Assembly (NCBI GenBank): GCA_946414025.1
Contig: CAMKMX010000004.1
Span: forward strand, 51,982 to 115,981
DNA: 64,000 nucleotides
Origin: an uncultured Fibrobacter sp.
Lineage (GTDB): Bacteria > Fibrobacterota > Fibrobacteria > Fibrobacterales > Fibrobacteraceae
Direction: 5' to 3'
The position numbers and the translations under genes were made by a program. A model generated the notes under the pieces. That model saw only the letters and a list, made by a program, of their open reading frames with translations, searched no databases and had not been told where the DNA came from. Positions 34,911 to 43,470 of the stretch are shown here, one piece after another (position 1 is the first letter of the stretch; each line of letters opens with the position of its first letter).

Positions 34911-35738
34911 CTAGCGACTCGATGCCCATCTCAATCTCGGATTCGGGCAGTGGTCCTCGTGACCATCGGGCCAGACCCACACCTCGTCGGCAAAAGGGCA
35001 CTCCAGCGATTTTCCGTCACAATCCTTACCGGACACGGCACAAGAACCGCCTCGGACTTCGAAATGCAGACTTCCTTCGCAACGAACCCTGTCGGAGTGC
35101 AGCACTGTTCGTAGCTGTTCCACGGCACCTTCGGGCAAGGCAAACCTTTCCCGCAATTCTCGTGACGCACAGCCCAAAAACACCACCGGATTCCACTTGA
35201 TCCGGTTGATACCGACTCGTTCCGCCCATCGCAAAAGTTCCGGCGCGAAATCCGCATTTTTCCGATGGAGCGTCACCTGCAGTGAAACAGTGGCCACAGC
35301 CCGCAAACTATCGTTCTCCATCAATAGCCTACGAACATCCAGCAGTCTTTCCACATTAGCCTTCCACTTGCTTTCGGGCAATCCACCCGTCTCGTAAGAA
35401 AGGGTACTCACCTTGATGTCGATGCAGGCAAGCAGCAGGCTTTTCAGTCCTTCGTCACTCCCCCACTTTTTAGGAAAACTTCCGTTGGTGGTCAGGTTCA
35501 TAGGAATCCCGAGGCTCCCGCACAATTCCAGCAGTTCGTCAAAATGAGAATAAAGTAAAGGCTCTCCCATGGTGGAGGGAATCACCTCCCGCACACCTGC
35601 ATATTTTTCAATGGAACGCCGAGCCACTTCTATGGGCATTACGCCAAAGCCGGAGGGCACTCCCCGCTGGTTCAAAAAACACAGCGGACAATGTAAATTA
35701 CATGTGTCCGGATTGGTCAGTAAAGTCAGACGGCGCAT
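34911..35738 (-). CDS. Radical SAM protein of unknown function
   Basis: 275 residues. The cluster motif CNLHCPLC (C-x3-C-x2-C, about 14-21) binds the 4Fe-4S cluster used with SAM. STMGEPLLYSH is the Gly-Glu motif that holds the SAM amino group. The C-terminus has four further cysteines (CAVSGKDC, ECPF, HCPNPR), as in SPASM-type enzymes with an extra cluster. The substrate is unknown. It is probably not AhbC or AhbD of the heme route, which are longer, but this cannot be excluded from sequence alone. Confidence 0.8.
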   Translation of the reverse strand: MRRLTLLTNPDTCNLHCPLCFLNQRGVPSGFGVMPIEVARRSIEKYAGVREVIPSTMGEPLLYSHFDELLELCGSLGIPMNLTTNGSFPKKWGSDEGLKSLLLACIDIKVSTLSYETGGLPESKWKANVERLLDVRRLLMENDSLRAVATVSLQVTLHRKNADFAPELLRWAERVGINRIKWNPVVFLGCASRELRERFALPEGAVEQLRTVLHSDRVRCEGSLHFEVRGGSCAVSGKDCDGKSLECPFADEVWVWPDGHEDHCPNPRLRWASSR

Positions 35739-35742
35739 GGGA

Positions 35743-35808
35743 TAATTCTGATTTCTGACTCCAGATTTCGGAGTTATAGTTCCGAACTCCGAAATCCAAA
35801 TTCTGAAT
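35743..35808. repeat. TTCTGATTTC / TTCGGAGTT inverted repeat
   Basis: GATTTCGGAGTT - ATAGTTCCG - AACTCCGAAATC forms a hairpin, with outer AATTCTGA / TTCTGAATT. It fills the gap between the TrxR-like and radical SAM genes. It is related to the unit inside the CbiX-Met8 gene. Confidence 0.8.
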
Positions 35809-36683
35809 TATTTATTCTCTCTCAGGTACTTAATCGCCGCAAGAGCCGCCCTGGCGCCTTCGCCTACAGCTATAGACACCTGCAAGATACCGCCGGTACA
35901 GTCCCCCGCCGCATAGAGTCCCGGAAGGGTGGTCTGCAAATCGCCGTCCAGCACAAGCTTTCCCTGGTCAAAAGCGGCACCCGCCTTCAATGCCAAATCC
36001 GTAGCGTTGGCGCTACCTAGGGCCACAAACAGCCCGTCGAAGTTTTCTTCGGTACCGTCTTCGTATTGCACGCCCTGGAAAGCTCCTTCGCCTACCAACC
36101 CCTGCAAATGCCGCTTTTCGATGCGGACCTTGTCTGGGAATTTTGCAGAAACTTCTGCACCGTTGGTCAAAAGGGTTGCAGAACCCACCACCTGCAAAAG
36201 TTCTTCGGTTTCGTGGAGGGCATATTCGCCGTTCCCTAGCACGGCCACGTTCTTGCCCTTGTAAAAGAAGGAATCGCAGACAGCGCAATAACTAACCCCG
36301 TGGCCTTCCATCTCGGCCATTCCCGGCAGCGGGTGTTTTTTGCGAGCAGCGCCGGTAGCCATGATGCAAACCTTGCCATGATAAGATGCCGTAAGCCCCT
36401 TGGCCACAAACTGCGAACCGTCGAACATCAGGTCCATCACTTCGTCATCTACAATCTGCGCGCCAAGATCCAAGGCCTGCTTCTTGCCTACCTGCAAAAG
36501 CTCTTCGCCGGTCAGGGGCTTTTCTAGGCCGTAATAGTTCTGGATAGCATGGGCTTTAGAAAGCGCACCACCGTCTTTACCCACCAACAGCACATCGAGC
36601 CCAGCACGGAGCCCGTACAGCGCCGCAGAAACACCTGCAGGACCATATCCCAGAATCAAGATATCCGCTTCAAAGTTATCCAT
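35808..36683 (-). CDS. Thioredoxin reductase-like flavoprotein
   Basis: 291 residues. FAD site ILGYGPAGVSAALYGLRAG, redox pair CAVC (about 139-142), NAD(P) site VAVLGNGEYALHETEEL and C-terminal FAD motif GLYAAGDCTGGILQVSIAVGEGA. It is shorter than TrxB of E. coli (about 320), and the NADPH site (GNGEYA) departs from the usual GGGDSA, so the partner or cofactor may differ. It would pass electrons to a thioredoxin-like protein. Last gene of the coaD, rhomboid, pfkB run. Confidence 0.85.
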   Translation of the reverse strand: MDNFEADILILGYGPAGVSAALYGLRAGLDVLLVGKDGGALSKAHAIQNYYGLEKPLTGEELLQVGKKQALDLGAQIVDDEVMDLMFDGSQFVAKGLTASYHGKVCIMATGAARKKHPLPGMAEMEGHGVSYCAVCDSFFYKGKNVAVLGNGEYALHETEELLQVVGSATLLTNGAEVSAKFPDKVRIEKRHLQGLVGEGAFQGVQYEDGTEENFDGLFVALGSANATDLALKAGAAFDQGKLVLDGDLQTTLPGLYAAGDCTGGILQVSIAVGEGARAALAAIKYLRENK

Positions 36684-36700
36684 CTCAGCCTCCTAAAAGA

Positions 36701-37663
36701 CTACGCCATCGTTTCCTTGATGCGGGCCCATCCGTCTTCGGGAATCTGGGCGCCCATCACCTGCACTACTTCGTTAGAAACAAGGCTTCCCAGGTTGCCG
36801 GAGCGTTCCATGCCCCAGCCGTTCATGTAGCCGTACAAAAATCCCGAAGCCCACAGGTCGCCTGCACCAGTGGTATCAATGGCCTTTGCAGAACCTGCCT
36901 GCACGCGGGTCACCACTCCATCTTTGGCAATCAAGGCGCCACGCTTTCCGATTTTCACCACAGCCACTTTCGCCTTCTTGGCAAGCACGTCCAGTGCCGC
37001 CTCTTCCTTGACGCCGGCATAGGCAAAGGCCTCGTCTTCGTTGGCGATAATGATGTCGATCATCTTTTCTTCGAAAAGTTCATCGAACAGTTTGCGGCAG
37101 GCATCCACCACACCAAAACTGCTAAAGTCCAATGCGGTTTCTACACCCAGACTACGGGCAAGGGTAAAGGCCTTCTTGAAACATTCCCCGTTGAAGGCGC
37201 GGTAACCTTCGGCATAAAGCAGGCCCACGTCGTCATAGAGGGCGGGCACAAAGTCATCGCTCCCTAAAAAGTCAGACGCCCCGAGGTAAGTCCACATGGA
37301 ACGCTGGGCATCGGGAGTCACCGCCGAAAATACACAGCCCGTAGCCGCACCGGAAAGACCCAGCTTGGATTCCACGCCGTTTCGTTCCAGGTGCTTCTGG
37401 AAAATTTTTCCCAAGTCGTCGTCACCGATTTTAGAAATAAAGGCGGCCCTGCCCCCTAGACGCGAAAGTCCCACCATAGTATTGCAGGTAGAACCTCCAG
37501 GCACGCGCACAGGGTTCTTCAGCGACAACAAGAACTTTTCCATCTGGGGCCAATCCACCATGTTCATGCCGCCCTTCTGCACTCCCTGGGATTCAATCCA
37601 GGAGTCATCCACATTGGCCAGAATATCTACCAGGGCTGCGCCCATTCCCAAAACTTTTTTCAT
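36701..37663 (-). CDS. PfkB family carbohydrate/nucleoside kinase
   Basis: 320 residues. The N-terminal signature is GGSTCNTMVGLSRLGG with FISKIGDDDLG; the C-terminal signature DTTGAGDLWASGFLYG has the catalytic Asp and anion hole. The sequence most resembles adenosine/ribokinase-type members; the substrate is uncertain. The ATG overlaps the rhomboid stop (TGATG), so the two are coupled. Confidence 0.88.
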   Translation of the reverse strand: MKKVLGMGAALVDILANVDDSWIESQGVQKGGMNMVDWPQMEKFLLSLKNPVRVPGGSTCNTMVGLSRLGGRAAFISKIGDDDLGKIFQKHLERNGVESKLGLSGAATGCVFSAVTPDAQRSMWTYLGASDFLGSDDFVPALYDDVGLLYAEGYRAFNGECFKKAFTLARSLGVETALDFSSFGVVDACRKLFDELFEEKMIDIIIANEDEAFAYAGVKEEAALDVLAKKAKVAVVKIGKRGALIAKDGVVTRVQAGSAKAIDTTGAGDLWASGFLYGYMNGWGMERSGNLGSLVSNEVVQVMGAQIPEDGWARIKETMA

Positions 37664-38601
37664 CAGTAACCTCTCCTACGGCGCAGCCTTTCGCTGGCCT
37701 TCAACAAAAACTGTCGTTCAGATTCCGTCAACGACTGGATTCCCTCCGCATTGACTTTTTTCAGGATTTCATCCATCCGCTTCTGTTCGTCCATGTAAAA
37801 GACTTCGCCTTCCAGAACTTCGGGTTCTTCGACACGAGCTTCTGTCCTTTGCCCATCCCGATTTTCGGTATCAAAGGGATTGTTCCATTTTTTATAGCGG
37901 CCGGGGTGCTTGGAGAACAAACGGAAAAAACCGGACAATGGCGAATTGTAAAGAATACTGGAGCTCTTGGTAAACACATTCTGGTACAAGGCCATGTAGA
38001 TAAAGCCCGCCACAACACCACCCAAATGGGCGAAGTGGGCGATAATATCACCCGAATTCGCAAACATGATATCAAAGGCAATCACCACCCAAATGGCATG
38101 CTTTATTTTCATGGGAATAAAAAAGAACATCAGAATTCGGCGTTCCGGGAAAAACTTGTAATAGGCCACAAATACACCCATCAAGGCGCCAGAAGCACCG
38201 ATTATAGGAATTCTCCCATCCAACAATCCAAGCAGATATGTGGCTTCACTGAGAAGAGCTCCAGAAATTCCACATAAAAAATACATGATGGTAAAATGCT
38301 TGGCACCCATCCATTCCCCGACCTCTGCACCAAACATCCAGAGCATCAGCATATTGAAAAAGAAATGCATGAAATCTACATGGATAAACATGTAGGTGAT
38401 ATAGCGCCAAATCTGTTCAGGAAGAAGAGGAATAAAACCACCAAACCAAACAATATACCTTTGCAAATTTTCATATCCGACACCGGGCAGGTTCAAATGC
38501 AGTCCCAGCATGCCGCCCACGATGGCCGCAATCGCAAACACCACAGCGTTTGAAATCAGCAGGACTCGAATAACTTTGGGTAAGAATCGAAAAGGAGTCA
38601 T
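37663..38601 (-). CDS. Rhomboid family intramembrane serine protease
   Basis: 312 residues with six or so membrane segments in the first 215. The catalytic Ser is in GASGALMG and the catalytic His in HFAHLGGVVAGFIY. The HVDFMHFFFNMLMLW block matches the conserved His-Asn region. A soluble tail of about 95 residues follows. It cleaves membrane proteins within the bilayer; substrates are unknown. It sits 2 bases after coaD. Confidence 0.93.
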   Translation of the reverse strand: MTPFRFLPKVIRVLLISNAVVFAIAAIVGGMLGLHLNLPGVGYENLQRYIVWFGGFIPLLPEQIWRYITYMFIHVDFMHFFFNMLMLWMFGAEVGEWMGAKHFTIMYFLCGISGALLSEATYLLGLLDGRIPIIGASGALMGVFVAYYKFFPERRILMFFFIPMKIKHAIWVVIAFDIMFANSGDIIAHFAHLGGVVAGFIYMALYQNVFTKSSSILYNSPLSGFFRLFSKHPGRYKKWNNPFDTENRDGQRTEARVEEPEVLEGEVFYMDEQKRMDEILKKVNAEGIQSLTESERQFLLKASERLRRRRGY

Positions 38602-38603
38602 AG

Positions 38604-39107
38604 TTAACGGCTAGTTTTCAACAACAACGGGATGACTTCGACATGGACATAGTTCGAAAGTAATTCTCGACCATCCACCGTATCCGAAACGCCGGCCTTC
38701 AAGAGTTCGCGAACCACGGAACTGCTTAGCGACAGGTGTTCCGAGGCGCTGGAGAAAATAACCGTTTCGCATTCGGGATAAAGGGTCCGATTGTTCCAGG
38801 CTATAGACTGTTCATATTCAACATCCATAGCGCCGCGCACGCCACGGACCAGAAACTTCGAACCGACGCTTTTCATAAAGTCTACAGTCAATCCATCATA
38901 AGAAGTCACTTTCACGTTCGGGATACCCGCAATAGACTTGTTTATGAAGGTCAAGCGGTCCGATTCCGAAAACATGTTCTTCTTGGAGGCGTTTACGGCA
39001 AGCACAACCCACAGCTCATCGAAAAGGGCGGCGGCCCTTTTGACAATGTCCAAATGCCCCAAGGTAAACGGATCAAAGGACCCCGCGAATACAGCAATTC
39101 TTTCCAT
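38604..39107 (-). CDS. coaD: Phosphopantetheine adenylyltransferase
   Basis: 167 residues, normal length. FAGSFDPFTLGHLDIVKRA carries the nucleotidyltransferase T/HxGH motif; FLVRGVRGAMDVEYE and LSSSVVRELLKAG are family blocks. It makes dephospho-CoA from 4'-phosphopantetheine and ATP, the fourth step of CoA synthesis. It starts a run with the rhomboid, pfkB and TrxR-like genes. Confidence 0.96.
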   Translation of the reverse strand: MERIAVFAGSFDPFTLGHLDIVKRAAALFDELWVVLAVNASKKNMFSESDRLTFINKSIAGIPNVKVTSYDGLTVDFMKSVGSKFLVRGVRGAMDVEYEQSIAWNNRTLYPECETVIFSSASEHLSLSSSVVRELLKAGVSDTVDGRELLSNYVHVEVIPLLLKTSR

Positions 39108-39123
39108 GCTGTAAATATAGTCA

Positions 39124-39169
39124 ATAGGGGTTAGGTTTTAGGGGTTAGGGGTTAGGATTTAGGGGGGGG
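39124..39169. repeat. TAGGGGTTAGG array between coaD and rsmD
   Basis: At least four imperfect units (TAGGGGTTAGGTTTTAGGGG...), followed by GAGGATGAC, which looks like one end of the GTCATCC palindromic element. Confidence 0.72.
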
Positions 39170-39188
39170 CGTTGTGAGGATGACGTTC

Positions 39189-39737
39189 CTACGACCTATA
39201 AATCACCAACGAGGATTCCCCATAGCGGCGGACCTGAACCAGTCCAGCGTCGGAGGCCTCTTTGACCCATGCGGGTAAGTTTCGACTGGGAGCTTCGAAC
39301 ACGGCCACACCACCAGGATTCAGCCACTGCCAGAAAGAGCGCAAGTCCGGATATTCCATATCCTTGAAGGGCGGATCCGCATATATCAAATCAAAGCCGC
39401 CTTCGGCACACAAGTCCTCTTTTTCCAGAGTCAAGGCATTCTTTTCGTACAAAGTAAGTTTTGACTCAAGTGACAAAGCCTTGTACCCCTGCAGCAAAAG
39501 ATGCGCTTGGGAATGAGCCATTTCTACAGCCACCACATGTGCCGCCCCGCGGCTCAAAGCCTCTATTCCCATAATGCCCGAACCAGCAAAAAGGTCCAGC
39601 ATACGGAATCCATCTACGGATTGCAAAATATTGAACAAAGCCTCGCGGGTCCTTGAACCCGTAGGCCTGGTTTTCATACTTGGAGGAGAGGGGACCATCC
39701 GTCCGCGAAGGTCCCCGCCCGTAATGCGTATCGGCAT
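39189..39737 (-). CDS. rsmD: 16S rRNA (guanine-N2)-methyltransferase RsmD
   Basis: 182 residues. The N-terminus RITGGDLRGR, the RPTGSRTREALFNIL block, the SAM site MLDLFAGSGIMGIEALSRGA and the catalytic DLIYADPPF are all present. It methylates G966 of 16S rRNA in E. coli numbering. It follows the PilN-like gene with one base between. Confidence 0.94.
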   Translation of the reverse strand: MPIRITGGDLRGRMVPSPPSMKTRPTGSRTREALFNILQSVDGFRMLDLFAGSGIMGIEALSRGAAHVVAVEMAHSQAHLLLQGYKALSLESKLTLYEKNALTLEKEDLCAEGGFDLIYADPPFKDMEYPDLRSFWQWLNPGGVAVFEAPSRNLPAWVKEASDAGLVQVRRYGESSLVIYRS

Positions 39738-39738
39738 A

Positions 39739-40749
39739 TTAAGGAACGACGAACATCACGAGCTGCATAGAACTCTGGATGTCGCGCTTGGCAAAGGCCA
39801 TCTCCATTTTCGTCACACCCACGCGGACCGGAGATTCCAGCAGGGCCGTTGCAAAGTTATGCAATTCCGGGAAATCCGAATTGGCTGACAACGTGTAGGA
39901 ATAGCGCTTATAAACACCAAAGTCTTCAACTGAAGGCTTTTCAAGTCCCTTGAAAGTAAGCTTGGCATTGGTGGCAAGGGCTTTCAACGCCTTCACTTCT
40001 TCTGCAACTTCCGCAGACTTCACAAAATTCGTGATCGCAGCAAGATTCGGAGTCGAAACATTGAACAAGCCAAACGCGGTAATGTCCGTGGCCGGAGCAT
40101 TTTCCGGAAGAGGCGGAGTTCTGAAATCGGCGCTCACCGCTTTCAAGCGTTCCAAGAAGCTCCGCTGAGAAGTAGGCTTGGCAGCCACACCTCGAATGTA
40201 GAAGTAGTTGGGCGTCTGGAAGATGCAGTCAGAAAAGCCCACATCATCAGGTGTAGCCGTAGAAAGGAACGTAAGGAACTGGGCACTTGCCGCTTTCTGG
40301 TAAGAAAGTTTTTCCAGAGGCAGGTAAGACTCATAATTCGTTCTACTGTTGTTGTACAGGGCCTTGGGATTAATTTCACTCACCACCTGCTTCACGGTCA
40401 TGCCTTCGCGCATCTTGAGCACGGCCTTCTCGGCGGCAGCCTCTGCTTCCAAGAGTCCACCGGCAGAGGTGGTCTGTCCTGCACCCAAGGTCAAGGCCTG
40501 GCTCGGGTCTTCGGCACCAATCAAGGACAAGTATGCTTCGGGCAAAGCGCCCTGCAGGGGAGCAGGTACACCGAACACGCTCAAGAAGCAGCTGAACGCC
40601 ACCACCACAAAGGCAGCGGCAAGTCCGATTGTCAGCAACTTGGACTTAGAAGATTTCCTTGCCGCACGGACATCGGTCACATGGACCGGATTCACGTTTT
40701 CCATCAAGGATGAACGTTCGGCAGCTTCAATCAGGTTTAAATGAATCAT
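39739..40749 (-). CDS. PilN/PilO-like inner membrane protein
   Basis: 336 residues with a cytoplasmic head starting MIHLNLIEAAERS, which resembles the PilM-binding N-terminus of PilN. One membrane segment (about 40-62) is followed by a periplasmic alpha/beta region. Length and layout suggest a single protein doing the PilN and possibly PilO job; no domain match is certain. The ATG overlaps the stop of pilM (ATGA), the strongest support. It would form the inner-membrane platform of a type IV pilus, type II secretion or DNA-uptake machine. Confidence 0.65.
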   Translation of the reverse strand: MIHLNLIEAAERSSLMENVNPVHVTDVRAARKSSKSKLLTIGLAAAFVVVAFSCFLSVFGVPAPLQGALPEAYLSLIGAEDPSQALTLGAGQTTSAGGLLEAEAAAEKAVLKMREGMTVKQVVSEINPKALYNNSRTNYESYLPLEKLSYQKAASAQFLTFLSTATPDDVGFSDCIFQTPNYFYIRGVAAKPTSQRSFLERLKAVSADFRTPPLPENAPATDITAFGLFNVSTPNLAAITNFVKSAEVAEEVKALKALATNAKLTFKGLEKPSVEDFGVYKRYSYTLSANSDFPELHNFATALLESPVRVGVTKMEMAFAKRDIQSSMQLVMFVVP

Positions 40750-41660
40750 ACTTCCTCCATCAGGTTCAGGGCAGCACCGATAGCACCGGCACAGCTGAGA
40801 ACGGCGGCAGAATCAGCTTCTTCCACCGGAAGTCTAAGGCTAGAGAAAGAATCCATCAGGACAATCTGGTATTCAGGAAGCGCACCCTGTAGGTTTTTCA
40901 TGAACAGGGGATCCGTCGCCAGTTCGCCGCACAAATGGATTTGCTTCACATCAAAAGACACATCGTCTTCCTTGGCATAATCGATTTGCTCACGAATGCC
41001 GTTGGCCAAGAAACCGTATGCTTCTTCGGCGGACTTGTCCACCAGGGAAAGGGTAGATACACAGCGCAGGTCCTGGAGCCTGTCCTTGGAAATCCACATC
41101 ATGGTAACACCCGCAAAATCGGCCTTGATAACGCATTCCAGCCCTTCGATATGGTCTGCAGCATCCATCAGGTTCAGTAGCGAGAGCACATCCACTTCCA
41201 TGGTCTTGGGCGCTAAGCCCTTGTTGCGGAAGCCTTTACGGACTCCATCCACCCATTCACGACGGACGGCAATCAAAAGCACGGTCTCACCGACGGTGGC
41301 GTCGCCGCACAGGACCTGATAGTCCATGATATAAGAGCCTTTTTCGGCGTTGGTAATCAGACCGAGATACCATTCCAGGTAGTCTTCACGGTTGGCGCAA
41401 GCCTCGGCGGGAATAAAAACCTGCCTCACGACGGAGCGGAAAGCCGGTATAGACAGGGACACCGCCTCTACGGATTCCTGCTGGATGGATTCCAACCAAG
41501 CCTGGAGGACCGTTTCAAAAGTGTAAACGTCATCCAGGGGACTGGTCCCCGTCTGGAGGATAGCCGTGCGCAAGACCCGCTTTTCGGCGGAGTCCAACAA
41601 GGCCACTTTCAGGGATGCATCCCCGACCTCAATACCTAGATAAATCTTCGTATCACTCAT
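40746..41660 (-). CDS. pilM: PilM-like actin-fold ATPase
   Basis: 304 residues. The phosphate-1 loop YLGIEVGDASLKVALLD, a mid-region MEVDVLSLLNLMDAAD and the late HLCGELA fit the actin-like fold of PilM/FtsA proteins. PilM binds the PilN cytoplasmic tail in type IV pilus and type II secretion platforms. Its gene is directly followed by the PilN-like gene with a 4-base overlap, and preceded by comEA. No pilP or pilQ is in the window. Confidence 0.75.
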   Translation of the reverse strand: MSDTKIYLGIEVGDASLKVALLDSAEKRVLRTAILQTGTSPLDDVYTFETVLQAWLESIQQESVEAVSLSIPAFRSVVRQVFIPAEACANREDYLEWYLGLITNAEKGSYIMDYQVLCGDATVGETVLLIAVRREWVDGVRKGFRNKGLAPKTMEVDVLSLLNLMDAADHIEGLECVIKADFAGVTMMWISKDRLQDLRCVSTLSLVDKSAEEAYGFLANGIREQIDYAKEDDVSFDVKQIHLCGELATDPLFMKNLQGALPEYQIVLMDSFSSLRLPVEEADSAAVLSCAGAIGAALNLMEEV

Positions 41661-41695
41661 ATACTCAACGACTTATGAAAATGTACACCCTAAAA

Positions 41696-42157
41696 CTAAT
41701 CAAAAATCACCCCCTGTAGGAGGCCTTCCAGTTTTTTCTTGCCGATTCCGGGTACTTTTTGCAAATCCTCAGGGCCTGAAAAGGGGCCGTTTTGGACGCG
41801 AAACGCCAAAATTTTCTCGGCAAGCTTGGGTCCAACCCCTTTCAGGGCACACAATTCCTCTACCCCGGCAGAATTGACATGTATGGGCAAATTCGGCTTT
41901 TTTTGCTTGTTTTTCGCGTTTTTTGGTTTTTTAGCCTTATGTTCGGGAGAATCAGTCATTGTTACTTTGTCTACAATTTCGTCGGATTTGGACCAGGACT
42001 TTTTCGTGAAATTTTCCCTTTCGGCGACATATTCCAAATTGGAGTATTCTTCCACCTGCCCGATGGCGGGTACGCCCCAGGGTAGATAGCGGAAAACCAG
42101 CCCAAGTACCAAAAAGACCAGGGCCATGCGGAGGATTTGTTTTTCGGGAGCGTTCAT
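41696..42157 (-). CDS. comEA: ComEA-type helix-hairpin-helix protein
   Basis: 153 residues from the ATG at 42157, which overlaps the kdsB stop (TGATG). One N-terminal membrane segment (LRMALVFLVLGLVFRYL), a Lys-rich linker (KAKKPKNAKNKQKKP) and a C-terminal HhH domain (VNSAGVEELCALKGVGPKLAEKIL... PGIGKKKLEGLL). ComEA binds incoming DNA in the periplasm during uptake; anchored and soluble forms are known. Nearness of pilM supports a pilus/competence role. Confidence 0.85.
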   Translation of the reverse strand: MNAPEKQILRMALVFLVLGLVFRYLPWGVPAIGQVEEYSNLEYVAERENFTKKSWSKSDEIVDKVTMTDSPEHKAKKPKNAKNKQKKPNLPIHVNSAGVEELCALKGVGPKLAEKILAFRVQNGPFSGPEDLQKVPGIGKKKLEGLLQGVIFD

Positions 42158-42918
42158 CAGGAGCACCTACGGACTACGCAGGGGCTCCTTAAATCGTCCG
42201 TCCAGCAGCCCCTGCTTTTTTGTTCATGTAGCAAGGCTTCGACGGCATTCGCGTCAGAAGGCACATCCACGGAGATGCTCTCATAGGGACTCTGGACCAT
42301 ACGGATAGGGCGCACACCCATAATCCGCATCTGCTCCAGGGAGCGCTCCAGTTCAAGCTTACTCTGGGACAAAGAAGTAAATTCATCGCGAGACTTGCGG
42401 GAATAGGCGTAGATTCCCTGGTGCTGGAACCACCGTCCAGCTTCGCCTGCAGGGATTTCCCGGCGAAAATCGACGGCAAAACCGTCCTTGACCAAGACCT
42501 TCACCACTGTCTTCAAGGGAACATCTTCCGGCTTAAGCGGGCAGGCCACTGTCACCCAGCAGTCCGGGTTTTCGGCAAGAGTCCGGGCGACATCCCACAA
42601 GACCGAAGGCTCTACCAAGGGTTCGTCCCCCTGCAGGTTCACCACCAGGTCAAGGTCCAAGGCACGGGCGGCCTCTGCCACCCGGTCAGAACCGGTAGCC
42701 GCCTCCCCTGTCAATAAAAATTCGAACCCGGCGCGGGAAACCACCTCGGCAATCTCGTCGCTGTCGGTTGCGCAGATAATTCGGTCAAAGCATTCCGCAA
42801 GGGCTGCCCGCTCCAGGGTGCGGACAATCATCTCCTTACCGCACAACCTGAAAAGCGGCTTCCCGGGAAACCGGGAAGACCCCATGCGGGCAGGAACAAT
42901 ACAGGAGACAGGAGGCAT
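42157..42918 (-). CDS. kdsB: 3-deoxy-manno-octulosonate cytidylyltransferase (CMP-KDO synthetase)
   Basis: 253 residues. IVPARMGSSRFPGKPLFRLCG is the family N-terminus; VVNLQGDEPLV and WFQHQGIYAYSR are conserved blocks. It activates KDO for the inner core of lipopolysaccharide, so the organism is Gram-negative. It follows gatC closely and overlaps comEA. Confidence 0.95.
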   Translation of the reverse strand: MPPVSCIVPARMGSSRFPGKPLFRLCGKEMIVRTLERAALAECFDRIICATDSDEIAEVVSRAGFEFLLTGEAATGSDRVAEAARALDLDLVVNLQGDEPLVEPSVLWDVARTLAENPDCWVTVACPLKPEDVPLKTVVKVLVKDGFAVDFRREIPAGEAGRWFQHQGIYAYSRKSRDEFTSLSQSKLELERSLEQMRIMGVRPIRMVQSPYESISVDVPSDANAVEALLHEQKSRGCWTDDLRSPCVVRRCS

Positions 42919-42938
42919 AATCCAGGCAAAGGAGGCTT

Positions 42939-43226
42939 CTAGCCGCCAATGACCTTGGGAATGGCGAAGTGGTCGTTTTCCACCGCCGGCGCATTTGCAA
43001 AAGCCTGCTCCAGGGTGAAACCCTGTACAGGTTCGTCTTCGCGAAGAACCGTCTCGCCGGTTTCGACGGCGGTCATAGGTTCTACATTGGAAAGGTCCAG
43101 GGCCTTCAACGCTTCCAGATGATTGAGCATCTTGTCCAGGTGGCCCTTGACGGCAGGAATTTCCTCTTCGGAAATGCTCAGGCGGGACAACTTGGCCAAT
43201 TTCAGGACTTCATCATTTTCAAGCAT
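42939..43226 (-). CDS. gatC: Asp/Glu-tRNA(Asn/Gln) amidotransferase subunit C
   Basis: 95 residues from the ATG at 43226 (GGAG upstream). KLAKLSRLSISEEE, the Leu-rich region through LDLSNVEPM and LREDEPVQG are typical of GatC. It stabilises the GatCAB complex, which amidates Glu-tRNA(Gln) or Asp-tRNA(Asn). gatA and gatB are not beside it. A TTG 4 codons upstream is a poorer start. Confidence 0.92.
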   Translation of the reverse strand: MLENDEVLKLAKLSRLSISEEEIPAVKGHLDKMLNHLEALKALDLSNVEPMTAVETGETVLREDEPVQGFTLEQAFANAPAVENDHFAIPKVIGG

Positions 43227-43282
43227 AGGACTCTCCAATCTTTACGAGGAGTAATATAGAAAAATTTGGAATGAAAGGCAAA

Positions 43283-43385
43283 TGAGTTGTGAGTGGTGAG
43301 TTATGAGTTATGAGTTATGAGTTATGAGTGGTGAGTTATGAGTTGTGAGTTATGGGTTGTGGGTTGTGAGGTATGAGGTGTGAGT
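43283..43385. repeat. GAGTTATGAG / GAGTTGTGAG array
   Basis: About ten imperfect tandem units of GAGTTATGA, GAGTTGTGA and GAGTGGTGA. It is the first part of the 300-base gap between gatC and the helicase gene, which is wholly made of repeats. Confidence 0.85.
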
Positions 43386-43386
43386 C

Positions 43387-43453
43387 GTCATCCTCACGCA
43401 GGTGAGGATCCGCTTACTGCAATCTAGCAGATCCTCGCCTTCGCGAGGATGAC
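43387..43453. repeat. Composite palindromic element
   Basis: Two hairpins, GTCATCCTCAC-GCAG-GTGAGGATC and GATCCTCGC-CTTC-GCGAGGATGAC, face each other. The whole element begins GTCATCCTC and ends GAGGATGAC. It has the same ends as the copies at 24.7, 25.2 and 25.8 kb. Confidence 0.85.
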
Positions 43454-43470
43454 ACCTCTTGAGACCGGCT

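Noticed and set aside
34911..35738. Radical SAM gene as AhbC or AhbD of the heme route
   Set aside because: Shorter than those enzymes and not next to the ahb or siroheme genes; no specific motif seen.
36701..37663. Naming the PfkB kinase as adenosine kinase or ribokinase
   Set aside because: The signatures show only the superfamily; substrate residues cannot be judged by eye.
42030..42046. TATTCCAAATTGGAGTA as a further operator
   Set aside because: It lies inside the comEA coding region and has a mismatch; likely chance.
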